Source: Burkholderia plantarii
GTDB taxonomy: Bacteria; Pseudomonadota; Gammaproteobacteria; Burkholderiales; Burkholderiaceae
Assembly: GCF_001411805.1 (NCBI RefSeq)
Contig: NZ_CP007212.1
Location: 372,001 to 436,000, forward strand
Length of the DNA stretch: 64,000 nt
Reading direction: 5' to 3'
Shown here: piece after piece, positions 1-10,589 of the stretch
Layout of the letters: each line of letters opens with the position of its first letter
Numbering within the stretch: the first letter of the stretch is position 1
Notes under the pieces: generated by a model
What the model saw: only the letters and a program-made list of their open reading frames with translations
What the model was told of the DNA's origin: nothing
The model's database searches: none
Translations under genes and position numbers: made by a program

Positions 1-1
1 C

Positions 2-484
2 GAGATCACGCGCGCGGTGGCGGCGGGGCGCCGCTACCCGGATGCGCGCGTGTTCATCAACGACCACTGGCGGCTCGCGATCGAGGCCGGCGCCTACGGC
101 GTGCATCTCGGCCAGGAGGACCTGCAGGACGCCGGGCTCGGCGCGATCGCGGCGGCCGGCCTGCGGCTCGGTCTGTCGAGCCACGGCTACTACGAGATGC
201 TGGTCGCGCTGCGCCAGCGGCCCAGCTACCTGGCGCTCGGCCCGGTGTTCGCCACCGCGACCAAGGCGGTGGTCGCGCCGCCGCAGGGGCTCGCGCGGCT
301 CGCCCGCTACGCGCGCTTCGCCGGACAGCGCGCGCCGCTCGTCGCGATCGGCGGCGTGACGGCCGCGACCCTGCCCGAGGTGATCGCCGCCGGGGTCGGC
401 AGCGTGGCCGTGGTCAGCGCGATCACGCAGGCCGCGGACCCGCGCGCCGCGGTGGCCTTGCTCGCCGATTGCTTCGATCGCTGA
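2..484 (+). CDS. thiE: Thiamine-phosphate synthase, C-terminal part (5' end outside window)
   Basis: This is the 3' part of a gene that enters the window already open in frame. ThiE joins the pyrimidine and thiazole halves of thiamine in the cytoplasm. The visible protein shows TIM-barrel motifs of the family: GVHLGQEDL, then [12 protein letters not shown], and a closing phosphate-binding segment [16 protein letters not shown] followed by SVAVVSAI. The GTG at position 17 is only an internal codon, not a credible start, because conserved sequence continues upstream of it. Family and position are clear; the N-terminus cannot be assessed. Confidence 0.88.
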   Translation, partial: EITRAVAAGRRYPDARVFINDHWRLAIEAGAYGVHLGQEDLQDAGLGAIAAAGLRLGLSSHGYYEMLVALRQRPSYLALGPVFATATKAVVAPPQGLARLARYARFAGQRAPLVAIGGVTAATLPEVIAAGVGSVAVVSAITQAADPRAAVALLADCFDR

Positions 485-706
485 AACGAAGCGTTGCGCC
501 CGCGCACCCGATGCGCGGGTGCCCCGTCGTGCCTCGTCGCGCCCGCCGCCGCGGGGCCGGCGGATCCGCCCCGGCGGCCCCTTGCCGCCGGGACAGGCGG
601 TCCCGCGTCCGCCGCGCCGGGCGGCCGCTCGCGGTTTTCCGGCGCCCTCGCGGTTACATCACGTAACGTTTGGCCAGCGCCCGAAATTGCCGCGCTGCAC
701 ACTCTC

Positions 707-736
707 CCGACACCAAACCGGAGCAGGCCCTATAAT
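707..736 (+). promoter_or_regulatory. Sigma70-type promoter for the mla operon
   Basis: A perfect TATAAT at 731-736 is preceded, with an 18-base spacer, by CCGACA at 707-712 (4 of 6 matches to the -35 consensus). It lies 32 bases before the mlaF GTG. The rest of the 284-base gap after thiE is GC-rich with imperfect inverted repeats around 555-590 but no clear T-run terminator. Confidence 0.6.
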
Positions 737-768
737 TCGGCGTTCTGCGTTACAGGATTGTCAGCTCC

Positions 769-1587
769 GTGAGCTCTCCTTCCGAGTCCCTGCTGGAACT
801 TCGCGACGTCGATTTCGGCTACGGCGACCGCCTCGTGCTGTCCAATCTGAACCTGCGCTTCGGGCGCGGTCAGGTGGTGGCCGTGATGGGCGGCTCCGGC
901 TGTGGCAAGACGACCGTGCTGCGCCTGATCGGCGGCCTGGTGCGCGCGCGCCGGGGTCAGGTGCTGTTCGACGGCGCCGACGTCGGCGCGCAGTCGCGCG
1001 ACGGCCTCTACGCGCTGCGTCGCAAGATGGGCATGCTGTTCCAGTTCGGCGCGCTGTTCACCGACATGTCGGTGTTCGACAACGTCGCGTTCGCGCTGCG
1101 TGAGCACACCGACCTGCCCGAGCCGCTGATCCGCGACCTGGTGCTGATGAAGCTCAACGCGGTCGGCCTGCGCGGCGCGCGCGACCTGATGCCGTCCGAG
1201 GTGTCGGGCGGCATGGCGCGCCGCGTGGCGCTGGCGCGCGCGATCGCGCTCGACCCGCAGCTGATCATGTACGACGAGCCGTTCGCCGGCCTCGACCCGA
1301 TCTCGCTCGGCATCACCGCGAACTTGATCCGCACGCTCAACGAGGCGCTCGGCGCGACCTCGATCCTGGTCACGCACGACGTGCCGGAATCGTTCGCGAT
1401 CGCCGATTACGTCTACTTCCTCGGCAACGGCGGCGTGCTCGCCGAAGGCACGCCCGACCAGCTGCGCGCCTCGACCGAGCCGAGCGTGCGCCAGTTCATC
1501 GACGGCGTGCCCGACGGCCCGTTCCGGTTCCACTACACGAGTCCGCCGCTCGACGCGGACTTCGGCCTTGGCGGAGGGCGCCGATGA
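769..1587 (+). CDS. mlaF: MlaF, ATPase of the Mla phospholipid transport system
   Basis: 272-residue ABC ATPase that powers phospholipid movement between outer and inner membrane as part of MlaFEDB. Walker [10 protein letters not shown] lies near residues 43-51, the signature appears as [14 protein letters not shown], and Walker B as [13 protein letters not shown] with the switch His in LVTHD. The protein starts at a GTG 32 bases after the -10 box. Its stop overlaps the mlaE start by 4 bases (ATGA), so expression is coupled. The extended C-terminal tail after about residue 240 is typical of MlaF. Confidence 0.95.
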   Translation: MSSPSESLLELRDVDFGYGDRLVLSNLNLRFGRGQVVAVMGGSGCGKTTVLRLIGGLVRARRGQVLFDGADVGAQSRDGLYALRRKMGMLFQFGALFTDMSVFDNVAFALREHTDLPEPLIRDLVLMKLNAVGLRGARDLMPSEVSGGMARRVALARAIALDPQLIMYDEPFAGLDPISLGITANLIRTLNEALGATSILVTHDVPESFAIADYVYFLGNGGVLAEGTPDQLRASTEPSVRQFIDGVPDGPFRFHYTSPPLDADFGLGGGRR

Positions 1588-2351
1588 TCAGCGCTATCGG
1601 TCGTTTCGTGCTGGGCGGGCTCGAGCGCACGGGTTACGCCACGCGCCTGTTCGTGCGGCTCGTGCTCGAATTCTTCCCGCTGCTGCGCCGCCCGCGGCTC
1701 GTCACGAAACAGATCCACTTCCTCGGTAATTATTCGTTTGTGATCATCGCCGTGTCGGGCCTGTTCGTCGGCTTCGTGCTGGGGCTGCAGGGCTACTACA
1801 CGCTGAACCGCTACGGCGCCGAGCAGTCGCTCGGGCTGCTGGTGGCGCTGTCGCTGGTGCGCGAACTGGGCCCGGTGGTCACCGCGCTGCTGTACGCGGG
1901 CCGCGCGGGCACCTCGCTCACGGCCGAGATCGGCCTGATGAAGGCGGGCGAGCAGCTGACCGCGCTCGAGATGATGGCGGTGGACCCGATCAAGACCGTG
2001 ATCGCGCCGCGCATGTGGGCCGGCATCATCACCATGCCGCTGCTCTCGGCGATCTTCTGCGCGGTGGGCGTGATCGGCGGCTACGTGGTGGGCGTGATCC
2101 TGATCGGCGTCGATCCGGGCGCGTTCTGGTCGCAGATGCAGGGCGGCGTGGACGCCTGGAGCGACGTCGGCAACGGCGTGCTCAAGAGCGTCGTGTTCGG
2201 CTTCGCGGTTACCTTCGTGGCGCTCTACCAGGGCTACGAGGCGAAGCCGACGCCCGAGGGCGTGTCGCGCGCGACCACCCGAACCGTCGTGTACGCGTCG
2301 CTCGCGGTACTCGGCCTCGATTTTCTGCTGACCGCGCTGATGTTCAGCTGA
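1584..2351 (+). CDS. mlaE: MlaE, inner-membrane permease of the Mla system
   Basis: 255-residue integral membrane protein, the transmembrane core that contacts MlaF and the MlaD ring. Strongly hydrophobic segments include [20 protein letters not shown] and a C-terminal [20 protein letters not shown]. The family coupling region is seen as [20 protein letters not shown] and [14 protein letters not shown]. Length and motifs are those of the MlaE/YrbE family. It is translationally coupled to mlaF and followed 16 bases later by mlaD. Confidence 0.95.
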   Translation: MISAIGRFVLGGLERTGYATRLFVRLVLEFFPLLRRPRLVTKQIHFLGNYSFVIIAVSGLFVGFVLGLQGYYTLNRYGAEQSLGLLVALSLVRELGPVVTALLYAGRAGTSLTAEIGLMKAGEQLTALEMMAVDPIKTVIAPRMWAGIITMPLLSAIFCAVGVIGGYVVGVILIGVDPGAFWSQMQGGVDAWSDVGNGVLKSVVFGFAVTFVALYQGYEAKPTPEGVSRATTRTVVYASLAVLGLDFLLTALMFS

Positions 2352-2367
2352 GTCGGCTATTTCTGAG

Positions 2368-2874
2368 ATGACGATGAAAAAGACTGCTCTCGACTTCTGG
2401 GTCGGCCTGTTCGTGGTGCTGGGTTTCCTGGCGCTGCTGTTTCTCGCGCTGAAGGTGGGCAACATGAGCTCGCTGTCGTTCCAGCCGACCTATCCCGTCA
2501 AGATGAAGTTCGACAATATCGGCGGCCTGAAGCCGCGCGCGGCGGTGAAGAGCGCCGGCGTGGTGGTGGGCCGGGTTGGCGCGATCGGCTTCGACACCAA
2601 CACCTACCAGGCGGTGGTGACGATCGAGCTGGACCGGCAGTACGAATTCCCGAAGGATAGTTCGGCCAAGATCCTGACCTCGGGCCTGCTCGGCGAGCAG
2701 TACATCGGCCTCGAGCCGGGCGGCGACACCGAGATGCTGAAGGCGGGCGACACGATCTCGATGACGCAGTCGGCGATCGTGCTCGAGAACCTGATCGGAC
2801 AGTTCCTGTACAGCAAGGCAGCGGACGCGGGCGGCGGCAAGCCGGCCGCGGCGTCGGGGGCGGCTGCCCATTGA
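2368..2874 (+). CDS. mlaD: MlaD, MCE-domain substrate-binding protein
   Basis: 168-residue single-pass protein: an N-terminal membrane helix (WVGLFVVLGFLALLFLALKV, about residues 11-30) and one MCE domain with YPVKMKFDNIGGLKPRAAVK and the usual LLGEQYIGLEPGG segment. In the family it forms a hexameric ring on the periplasmic face and receives phospholipid from MlaC. The C-terminus is an Ala/Gly-rich tail. A second ATG lies two codons downstream of the chosen start; either is possible. Confidence 0.94.
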   Translation: MTMKKTALDFWVGLFVVLGFLALLFLALKVGNMSSLSFQPTYPVKMKFDNIGGLKPRAAVKSAGVVVGRVGAIGFDTNTYQAVVTIELDRQYEFPKDSSAKILTSGLLGEQYIGLEPGGDTEMLKAGDTISMTQSAIVLENLIGQFLYSKAADAGGGKPAAASGAAAH

Positions 2875-2936
2875 GTGCTCGCGCCGTCCCCACCGGCGAG
2901 GCAACAGACAGAGAAAAGAGAAGAAGGAACACGATC

Positions 2937-3926
2937 ATGCAGACCATGCGCCTCAGGAACACGGCCTTGACCTTCGCGGCGGTTGCCGCGATGAGCGGTT
3001 GCGCCACCGTCCAGACGCCCACCAAGGGCGATCCGCTCGAAGGCTTCAACCGGACGATGTACAAGTTCAACGACACCGTCGACACCTATGCGCTGAAGCC
3101 CGTCGCCAAGGGCTACCAGTGGGCGGTGCCGCAGCCGGTGCGCGACAGCGTGACGAACTTCTTCTCGAACATCGGTGACGTCTACATCGCCGCCAACAAC
3201 CTCGTGCAGCTGCGCATCGCCGACGGCGTGGGCGACATCATGCGCGTGGTGATCAACACGGTGTTCGGCGTGGGCGGCCTGTTCGACGTGGCGACGGTGG
3301 CGAAGCTGCCGAAGCACACCAACGACTTCGGCATCACGATGGGCCACTACGGCGTGCCGCCCGGCCCGTACGTGGTGCTGCCGTTCCTCGGGCCGAGCAC
3401 CGTGCGCGACACGGCGGGCCTCGGGGTCGACTACGTCGGCAACCCGCTCACCTGGGTGAATTCGGATGCGGTGAGCTGGGGCCTGTTCGGCGTGAACCTG
3501 GTCAATACGCGCGCGAACCTGCTCGGCGCCGGCGACGTGCTCGACGCGGCCGCGATCGACAAGTACTCGTTCGTGCGCAATGCCTACCTGCAGCGCCGCC
3601 AGTCGCTGATCGCCGCCTCGGGCGGCCCCGGCGGCAAGGCGGCCGCGAACGTGCCCGACTACGGCGCGGAAACGCTGCCGAAGTATGATCTGCCCGATGA
3701 CGGCGCGGCGCCGGCGGCGGGTGCCGCGGGTGCGGGCGCGGCCGGTACGGCAGCCGGCGCGGCGGTGTCGCCGGGCGCGACGGCCCCGGCCCAGGATGCC
3801 GCCTCGGCCGCCTCGGCGCCAGCCGCGGCCATGCCGAATCCGGCCAGCGCCACCCACGTGCCGGCGCAGAACGTGGTGCCGCCGGCGCCGAACGGTTTCC
3901 ACTGGCCGAGCCTGCGGCTGCACTGA
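2937..3926 (+). CDS. mlaA: MlaA (VacJ) outer-membrane lipoprotein with Ala/Pro-rich tail
   Basis: 329 residues from the ATG at 2937, chosen because an AAGAAGGA ribosome site sits just upstream and the product begins with a lipoprotein signal ending in the lipobox MSGC (lipidated Cys22). The body matches MlaA: DPLEGFNRTMYKFNDTVD, then VRDSVTNFFSNI, and DFGITMGHYGVPPGPYVVLP. MlaA sits in the outer membrane with porins and extracts mislocalised phospholipids. Compared with the roughly 250-residue E. coli protein it carries a low-complexity Ala/Pro/Gly extension over the last 70-80 residues. In E. coli mlaA is unlinked; here it is inside the operon. Confidence 0.94.
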   Translation: MQTMRLRNTALTFAAVAAMSGCATVQTPTKGDPLEGFNRTMYKFNDTVDTYALKPVAKGYQWAVPQPVRDSVTNFFSNIGDVYIAANNLVQLRIADGVGDIMRVVINTVFGVGGLFDVATVAKLPKHTNDFGITMGHYGVPPGPYVVLPFLGPSTVRDTAGLGVDYVGNPLTWVNSDAVSWGLFGVNLVNTRANLLGAGDVLDAAAIDKYSFVRNAYLQRRQSLIAASGGPGGKAAANVPDYGAETLPKYDLPDDGAAPAAGAAGAGAAGTAAGAAVSPGATAPAQDAASAASAPAAAMPNPASATHVPAQNVVPPAPNGFHWPSLRLH

Positions 3927-3967
3927 TCGCGCCGCGCGGTTCGTTACAGCCGGAAACGTTTGTGACG

Positions 3968-3995
3968 GCGGCGGATGCAACACGAAGTCCGCCGC
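3968..3995 (+). other. Inverted repeat in the mlaA-mlaC gap
   Basis: GCGGCGGA (3968-3975) and TCCGCCGC (3988-3995) form a perfect 8-bp stem with a 12-base loop, about 40 bases before the mlaC start. No T-run follows, so it is more likely an mRNA stability or processing element than a terminator, if it has a role at all. Confidence 0.35.
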
Positions 3996-4036
3996 TGGTT
4001 CAAAATGCAGCATCGACTCACTTCGCAGGACATCTC

Positions 4037-4663
4037 ATGAAAAAACTGTTTCTGATTCCCGTGGTAGCCGCGTTTTTCTCGTTCGGCAGCGCCGCCCATG
4101 CCGAGGTCGACCAGTCGAACCCGCAGGCGCTGATCAAGACCGCGACCGAACAGGTGATGAACGAGGTCCGGACGCAGTCGATCAAGCCGGGCGACATCGG
4201 CCGGATCACCGACATCGTCAATCGCGACATCCTCCCGTACACCGATTTCCGCCGCACCACGCAGCTCGTGATGGGTCGCAACTGGCGCGCGGCGACGCCG
4301 GACCAGCAGGACAAGGTGATCGAGCAGTTCAAGATGCTGCTGATCCGCACCTATTCGGGCGCGATCTCGCAGCTGAAGGCCGACCAGCAGATCCAGTACC
4401 CGCCGTTCCGCGCCGATCCGGGCGCGACCGACGTGGTGGTGCGCACGCTGGCCTCGAACAACGGCCAGCCGGTGCAGATCGATTACCGCCTCTACAAGAC
4501 GCAGCAGGGCTGGCGCGTCTATGACCTGAACGTGCTCGGCGCCTGGCTGATCCAGACCTACCAGCAGCAGTTCAACGAGAAGATCCAGCAGAGCGGCGTG
4601 GACGGCCTGATCCAGTTCCTCACGCAGCGCAACCAGCAACTCGCGGCCGGCAAGGCATCGTGA
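4037..4663 (+). CDS. mlaC: MlaC, periplasmic phospholipid shuttle
   Basis: 208 residues from the ATG at 4037. The start is set by a clear cleavable signal peptide (MKKLFLIPVVAAFFSFGSAA, cut after AHA). The mature protein carries the MlaC/Ttg2D fold signature: DFRRTTQLVMGRNWRAATPD, LIRTYSGAIS and VQIDYRLYKTQQGWRVYDLN, ending with a Gln-rich segment. It ferries lipid between MlaA and MlaD through the periplasm. The upstream in-frame extension to 3962 has no ribosome site and lacks a signal sequence. Its stop overlaps the mlaB start. Confidence 0.94.
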   Translation: MKKLFLIPVVAAFFSFGSAAHAEVDQSNPQALIKTATEQVMNEVRTQSIKPGDIGRITDIVNRDILPYTDFRRTTQLVMGRNWRAATPDQQDKVIEQFKMLLIRTYSGAISQLKADQQIQYPPFRADPGATDVVVRTLASNNGQPVQIDYRLYKTQQGWRVYDLNVLGAWLIQTYQQQFNEKIQQSGVDGLIQFLTQRNQQLAAGKAS

Positions 4664-4929
4664 GCCAGTTCGCCACCGGCGCTTCGCTGACCCACGCGAG
4701 CGCGAAGGCCGCGCTCGACGACGGGCTCGGCCGCATCGCCGGCGGCGCGACCGCGGTGGACTGCGCGGCACTCGCGCAGTTCGACTCGGCCGCGCTCGCC
4801 GTGCTGCTCGCGTGGCAGCGTGCCGCCCGGGCGCGCGGCACCGCGCTCGAGATCCTGAACCTGCCGCCCACACTCGCCAGCCTCGCGCGGGCCTACGGCA
4901 TCGACTCCCTCCTCGGCGAGCGACATTGA
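4660..4929 (+). CDS. mlaB: MlaB, STAS-domain subunit of the Mla transporter
   Basis: 89-residue single STAS domain beginning at a GTG that overlaps the mlaC stop (GTGA). The segment TAVDCAALAQFDSAALAVLL is the STAS beta-alpha element, with the conserved DSAALA helix start. In E. coli MlaB binds MlaF and is required for its activity in the cytoplasm. Last gene of the mla operon by spacing: nearly 190 bases follow before the next start. Confidence 0.88.
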   Translation: MSQFATGASLTHASAKAALDDGLGRIAGGATAVDCAALAQFDSAALAVLLAWQRAARARGTALEILNLPPTLASLARAYGIDSLLGERH

Positions 4930-5017
4930 CGCTCGCCGCCTGACGCCCGGCGCCGCGCGCCCTGGCGTCCCGGATCGCGGCGGCTCGACCGCGCCGATCC
5001 GGCTGCCCGGTTTGCCC

Positions 5018-5023
5018 TATAAT
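5018..5023 (+). promoter_or_regulatory. TATAAT -10 box upstream of the ABC exporter genes
   Basis: A perfect TATAAT in the context GCCCTATAAT, the same ten bases as at the mlaF promoter (727-736). No good -35 box is seen at 17-18 bases upstream. The start codon is about 95 bases downstream. This suggests the exporter pair can be transcribed apart from mla. Confidence 0.45.
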
Positions 5024-5118
5024 CAACCGTTTTGCGGGGCTTCCAATCGGCCCCCATTTTTCCCCATTCGACTTCACGACCAGAATCAGGCGTCGCGGCG
5101 CCCGTGCCGCGCTCAGTC

Positions 5119-6045
5119 ATGTCAGCCATAGAAATCCGAAACGTCAAGAAGCGCTATGCGTCGCTCCAGGCGCTGAAGGGCGTCAGCCTGTCCGTCGAGG
5201 AAGGCGAGTTCTTCGGTCTGCTCGGCCCGAACGGCGCCGGCAAGACGACCCTCATCAGCATCCTCGCGGGGCTCGCCCGCGCCGACGAAGGCAGCATCTC
5301 GGTGCGCGGGCATGACGTCGTGACCGACTTCCGCGATGCGCGGCGCGCGCTCGGCGTGGTGCCGCAGGAACTCGTGTTCGATCCGTTCTTCTCGGTGCGC
5401 GAGACGCTGCGGCTGCAGTCCGGCTATTTCGGGCTGCGCCGCAACGACGACTGGATCGACGAGGTGATGGCCAATCTCGACCTGACCGAGAAGGCCGACG
5501 CCAACATGCGCGCGCTGTCGGGCGGCATGAAGCGCCGCGTGCTGGTGGCGCAGGCGCTGGTCCACCGGCCGCCCGTGATCGTGCTCGACGAGCCGACCGC
5601 CGGCGTGGACGTCGAGCTGCGCCAGACGCTCTGGAAGTTCATCTCGCGCCTGAACCGCGAAGGCCACACGATCGTGCTGACCACCCACTACCTGGAAGAA
5701 GCCGAGTCGCTGTGCGACCGCATCGCGATGCTGCGGCGCGGCGAGGTGGTCGCGCTCGAGCGCACCAGCGCGCTGCTGCAGCGCTTCGCGGGCCTGCAGC
5801 TGTACCTGCGTCTCGCGCGGGGCGAGCTGCCCGCCGAGTTGCGCGCGCTGCAGACCGAGGCCGCCGTGCCCGGCGCGCGCGAGCACCTGCTGCGGCTCAC
5901 CAGCTACGACGAGGTCGAGCCGATCCTGTCGGCCTGCCGCGCGGCCGGCTGCGGGTTCGACGAGATCGAGGTGCGCAAGGCCGACCTCGAAGACGTGTTC
6001 GTCCAGGTGATGAACGGAGCCGATGTGATCGAGGGGCTGGCATGA
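5119..6045 (+). CDS. ABC exporter ATP-binding protein
   Basis: 308 residues from the ATG at 5119; the in-frame extension to 5032 is not conserved-looking and crosses the probable promoter. Walker A GPNGAGKTT is near residue 38, Q-loop VVPQELVF, signature LSGGMKRRVLVAQAL and Walker B VIVLDEPTAGVD, with switch His in LTTHYLEEAESL. This is the DrrA/CcmA-like type that pairs with an ABC-2 permease, encoded next with a 4-base overlap. The substrate is unknown; its fixed position between mlaB and ibaG-murA hints at an envelope role, which is inference. Confidence 0.9.
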   Translation: MSAIEIRNVKKRYASLQALKGVSLSVEEGEFFGLLGPNGAGKTTLISILAGLARADEGSISVRGHDVVTDFRDARRALGVVPQELVFDPFFSVRETLRLQSGYFGLRRNDDWIDEVMANLDLTEKADANMRALSGGMKRRVLVAQALVHRPPVIVLDEPTAGVDVELRQTLWKFISRLNREGHTIVLTTHYLEEAESLCDRIAMLRRGEVVALERTSALLQRFAGLQLYLRLARGELPAELRALQTEAAVPGAREHLLRLTSYDEVEPILSACRAAGCGFDEIEVRKADLEDVFVQVMNGADVIEGLA

Positions 6046-6797
6046 GCGGGTTTCGCACGCTGTTCTACAAGGAAATCCTGCGGTTCTGGAAGGTGGCGTT
6101 TCAGACCGTGCTCGCGCCGGTGGTCACGGCGTTGCTGTACCTGACGATCTTCGGCCATGCGCTGTCGGGCCGCGTCAACGTCTATCCCGGCGTCGAGTAC
6201 GTGAGCTTCCTGGTGCCGGGCCTGGTGATGATGAGCGTGCTGCAGAACGCGTTCGCCAACAGCTCGTCGTCGCTGATCCAGTCGAAGATCACCGGCAACC
6301 TCGTGTTCGTGCTGCTGCCGCCGCTGTCGTATGCCGAGATCTTCTCGGCCTACGTGCTCGCGGCCGTGGTGCGCGGCCTCGCGGTGGGCGTCGGCGTGTT
6401 CGTGGTGACGGTCTGGTTCATCCCGGTCGGCTTCGCCTCGCCGCTGTTCATCGTGCTGTTCGCGCTGTTCGGCTCGGCGATTCTCGGCACGCTCGGCCTG
6501 ATCGCCGGGATCTGGGCCGAGAAGTTCGACCAGCTCGCCGCGTTCCAGAACTTCCTGATCATGCCGCTGACGTTCCTGTCCGGCGTGTTCTACTCCACCC
6601 ACTCGCTGCCGCCCCTGTGGCGCGAGGTGTCGCGTCTCAATCCGTTTTTCTACATGATCGACGGCTTCCGCTACGGGTTCTTCGGCGTCGCCGACATCAA
6701 CCCGTATGAAAGCCTCGCGATCGTCGCCGGTTTCTTCGTGCTGCTCGCGCTCGTCGCGATGCGGCTGCTCGCGACCGGCTACAAGCTGCGTCACTGA
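6042..6797 (+). CDS. ABC-2 type transporter permease
   Basis: 251-residue membrane protein starting at an ATG that overlaps the ATPase stop (ATGA). It has about six hydrophobic helices and the ABC-2 signature FLIMPLTFLSGVFYSTHSLP near residues 165-190. The N-terminus FRTLFYKEILRFWK is an amphipathic cytoplasmic helix typical of this family. It forms the membrane half of an exporter with the preceding ATPase. No substrate can be assigned. Confidence 0.9.
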   Translation: MSGFRTLFYKEILRFWKVAFQTVLAPVVTALLYLTIFGHALSGRVNVYPGVEYVSFLVPGLVMMSVLQNAFANSSSSLIQSKITGNLVFVLLPPLSYAEIFSAYVLAAVVRGLAVGVGVFVVTVWFIPVGFASPLFIVLFALFGSAILGTLGLIAGIWAEKFDQLAAFQNFLIMPLTFLSGVFYSTHSLPPLWREVSRLNPFFYMIDGFRYGFFGVADINPYESLAIVAGFFVLLALVAMRLLATGYKLRH

Positions 6798-6820
6798 ACG
6801 CACCGACTGGAGCATTTCTC

Positions 6821-7060
6821 ATGTTGCCGACTCCCGAACAGGTCAAGCAATACATCGCGGGCGGGCTTGCCTGCACGCATCTGGAAGTCGAAGGCGACGG
6901 CCAGCATTTCTTCGCGACCATCGTCTCCGAGCATTTCGAAGGCAAGCGTCCGATCCAGCGCCATCAGCTCGTCTACGCGGCGCTCGGCGACCGCATGAAG
7001 CAGGAAATCCACGCGCTCAGCATGAAGACGCTGACGCCCGCCGAATGGCAGAACGCATAA
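6821..7060 (+). CDS. ibaG: IbaG, BolA-family protein
   Basis: 79-residue BolA-like protein. The family helix-turn is seen as [19 protein letters not shown], with the conserved His and the closing [12 protein letters not shown]. IbaG-type proteins bind monothiol glutaredoxin and Fe-S clusters in the cytoplasm and are linked to acid and envelope stress. The order mla-ibaG-murA is also that of E. coli, which supports the IbaG rather than BolA assignment. Only 16 bases separate it from murA. Confidence 0.9.
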   Translation: MLPTPEQVKQYIAGGLACTHLEVEGDGQHFFATIVSEHFEGKRPIQRHQLVYAALGDRMKQEIHALSMKTLTPAEWQNA

Positions 7061-7076
7061 AGAACGGACATCCTTC

Positions 7077-8419
<1,343 letters not shown>

Positions 8420-8423
<4 letters not shown>

Positions 8424-9076
8424 CCGCACCGCTGACCCTCGCGCTGTCGAAAGGGCGTATCTTCGAGGAAACCGTGCCGCTGCTCGCGGCCGCCGGCATC
8501 GAGGTGGCCGAGGATCCCGAATCGTCGCGCAAGCTGATCCTGCCGACCAACGACCCGAACGTGCGCGTGATCATCGTGCGCGCCACCGACGTGCCGACCT
8601 ACGTCGAGTACGGCGCGGCCGATTTCGGCGTGGCCGGCAAGGACGTGCTGATCGAGCACGGCGGCGGCGGGCTCTACCAGCCGATCGACCTGGACATCGC
8701 GCGCTGCCGGATGTCGGTGGCGGTGCAGGCGGGCTTCGACTACGCGAACGCGGTGCGCCAGGGCGCGCGGCTGCGCGTCGCGACGAAGTACGTGTCCACC
8801 GCGCGCGAGCACTTCGCGGCCAAGGGCGTCCACGTCGACCTGATCAAGCTGTACGGCTCGATGGAACTCGCGCCGCTGGTCGGCCTGGCCGACGCGATCG
8901 TCGACCTGGTCAGCTCGGGCGGCACGCTGCGGGCGAACAATCTGGTCGAGGTCGAGGAGATCATGCCGATCTCGTCGCGCCTCGTCGTGAACCAGGCCGC
9001 GCTGAAACTGAAGCGCGCCGCGCTGAAACCGATCCTCGACGCGTTCGAACGCGCGTCGAAGCAGAGCGGGAGCTGA
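8420..9076 (+). CDS. hisG: ATP phosphoribosyltransferase, short form
   Basis: 218 residues, first enzyme of histidine synthesis. It is the short HisG type without the C-terminal regulatory domain, which in other bacteria needs HisZ as an allosteric partner; no hisZ is in this window. The start [18 protein letters not shown] and the [14 protein letters not shown] segment (PRPP-binding region) identify it. It begins the his cluster and is translationally coupled to murA through an ATGA overlap. Confidence 0.95.
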
Positions 9077-9104
9077 CCGCTCCCGGCACCGGCGCATTAC
9101 CGGA

Positions 9105-10442
9105 ATGAACAGCATCATGCCCATCAAGATTCGCAAACTCGATTCGCGCAGCGAGGGCTTCGGCGCCGCGCTGCGCGCGGTGCTCGCCTTCGAGGCGAGC
9201 GAGGACGAGGCGATCGAGCGCTCGGTCGCCGCGATTCTCGCCGACGTGAAGACGCGCGGCGACGCGGCTGTGCTCGACTACACGAACCGCTTCGACCGGC
9301 TCGACGCGTCGAGCGTGGCCGCGCTGGAGCTGCGCCAGGACGCCCTCGAGGCCGCGCTCGATACGCTCGAGCCGAAGCGCCGCGCGGCGCTGGAAGCGGC
9401 CGCCGCGCGTGTGCGCGGCTATCACGAGAAGCAGAAGCTCGAATGCGGCAGCCATAGCTGGCAGTACACCGAATCGGACGGCACGGTGCTGGGCCAGAAG
9501 GTGCTGCCGCTCGACCGCGTCGGCCTCTACGTGCCGGGCGGCAAGGCCGCCTACCCGTCGTCGGTGCTGATGAACGCGATTCCGGCGCGGGTGGCCGGGG
9601 TCGGCGAGATCGTGATGGTGGTGCCCACGCCCGACGGCGTGAAGAACGACCTCGTGCTCGCGGCCGCCTATCTCGGCGGCGTCGATCGCGTGTTCACGAT
9701 CGGCGGCGCGCAGGCGGTGGCCGCGCTCGCCTATGGCACCGGGACGGTGCCGGCGGTCGACAAGATCTGCGGCCCCGGCAACGCCTACGTGGCGTCGGCC
9801 AAGCGCCGCGTGTTCGGTACGGTCGGCATCGACATGATCGCCGGGCCGTCCGAGATCCTGGTGCTCTGCGACGGCACCACCGATCCGCACTGGGTCGCGA
9901 TGGACCTGTTCTCGCAGGCCGAGCACGACGAGCTCGCGCAGTCGATCCTGCTGTGCCCCGACGCGGCCTTCATCGAGCGCGTCGAGAAGGCGATCGACGA
10001 GCTGCTGCCGACCATGCCGCGCGAGGCCGTGATCCGCGCCTCGCTGGAAGGGCGCGGCGCGCTGATCACGGTGCGCGACATGGCCGAGGCCTGCAAGATC
10101 GCCAACGAGATCGCGCCCGAGCACCTCGAGATCTCGGCGCTCGAGCCCCAGCAATGGGGCAAGCTGATCCGCCACGCCGGCGCGATCTTCCTCGGCCGCT
10201 ACACGAGCGAGAGCCTCGGCGACTACTGCGCCGGGCCGAACCACGTGCTGCCGACCTCGCGCACGGCGCGCTTCTCGTCGCCGCTCGGCGTCTACGATTT
10301 CATCAAGCGCTCGAGCCTGATCGAGGTCAGCGCCGACGGCGCGCAGACGCTCGGCGAGATCGCCTCGGAGCTGGCCTACGGCGAGGGGCTGCAGGCGCAC
10401 GCGCGAAGCGCCGAATACCGGATGCGCAACCACGGCAACTGA
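9105..10442 (+). CDS. hisD: Histidinol dehydrogenase
   Basis: 445 residues; oxidises L-histidinol to histidine in two NAD-dependent steps using zinc. Motifs: [48 protein letters not shown] and [14 protein letters not shown], containing the Gln-His zinc/catalytic ligands, plus the later [11 protein letters not shown] second ATG four codons downstream (9117) gives MPIKIRKL and may be the true start; neither has a strong ribosome site. Follows hisG after 28 bases. Confidence 0.95.
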   Translation: MNSIMPIKIRKLDSRSEGFGAALRAVLAFEASEDEAIERSVAAILADVKTRGDAAVLDYTNRFDRLDASSVAALELRQDALEAALDTLEPKRRAALEAAAARVRGYHEKQKLECGSHSWQYTESDGTVLGQKVLPLDRVGLYVPGGKAAYPSSVLMNAIPARVAGVGEIVMVVPTPDGVKNDLVLAAAYLGGVDRVFTIGGAQAVAALAYGTGTVPAVDKICGPGNAYVASAKRRVFGTVGIDMIAGPSEILVLCDGTTDPHWVAMDLFSQAEHDELAQSILLCPDAAFIERVEKAIDELLPTMPREAVIRASLEGRGALITVRDMAEACKIANEIAPEHLEISALEPQQWGKLIRHAGAIFLGRYTSESLGDYCAGPNHVLPTSRTARFSSPLGVYDFIKRSSLIEVSADGAQTLGEIASELAYGEGLQAHARSAEYRMRNHGN

Positions 10443-10589
10443 GCGGCCGCGGCGGCGGTGAAGCGCACCAGCAAAAAGCAACGGCAACAGCGACGAGACC
10501 GGCCGCGGCAGGGCGGCGGCATCGAGACCCGCGGCCCGGACCCTCCGGGCCGCCGACACGGGCGGCGCGAGGCACGCCGCGAACCCACC

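Noticed and set aside
485..768. Riboswitch or terminator after thiE.
   Set aside because: Only imperfect GC-rich inverted repeats without T-run; a TPP switch would lie upstream of thiamine genes, not here.
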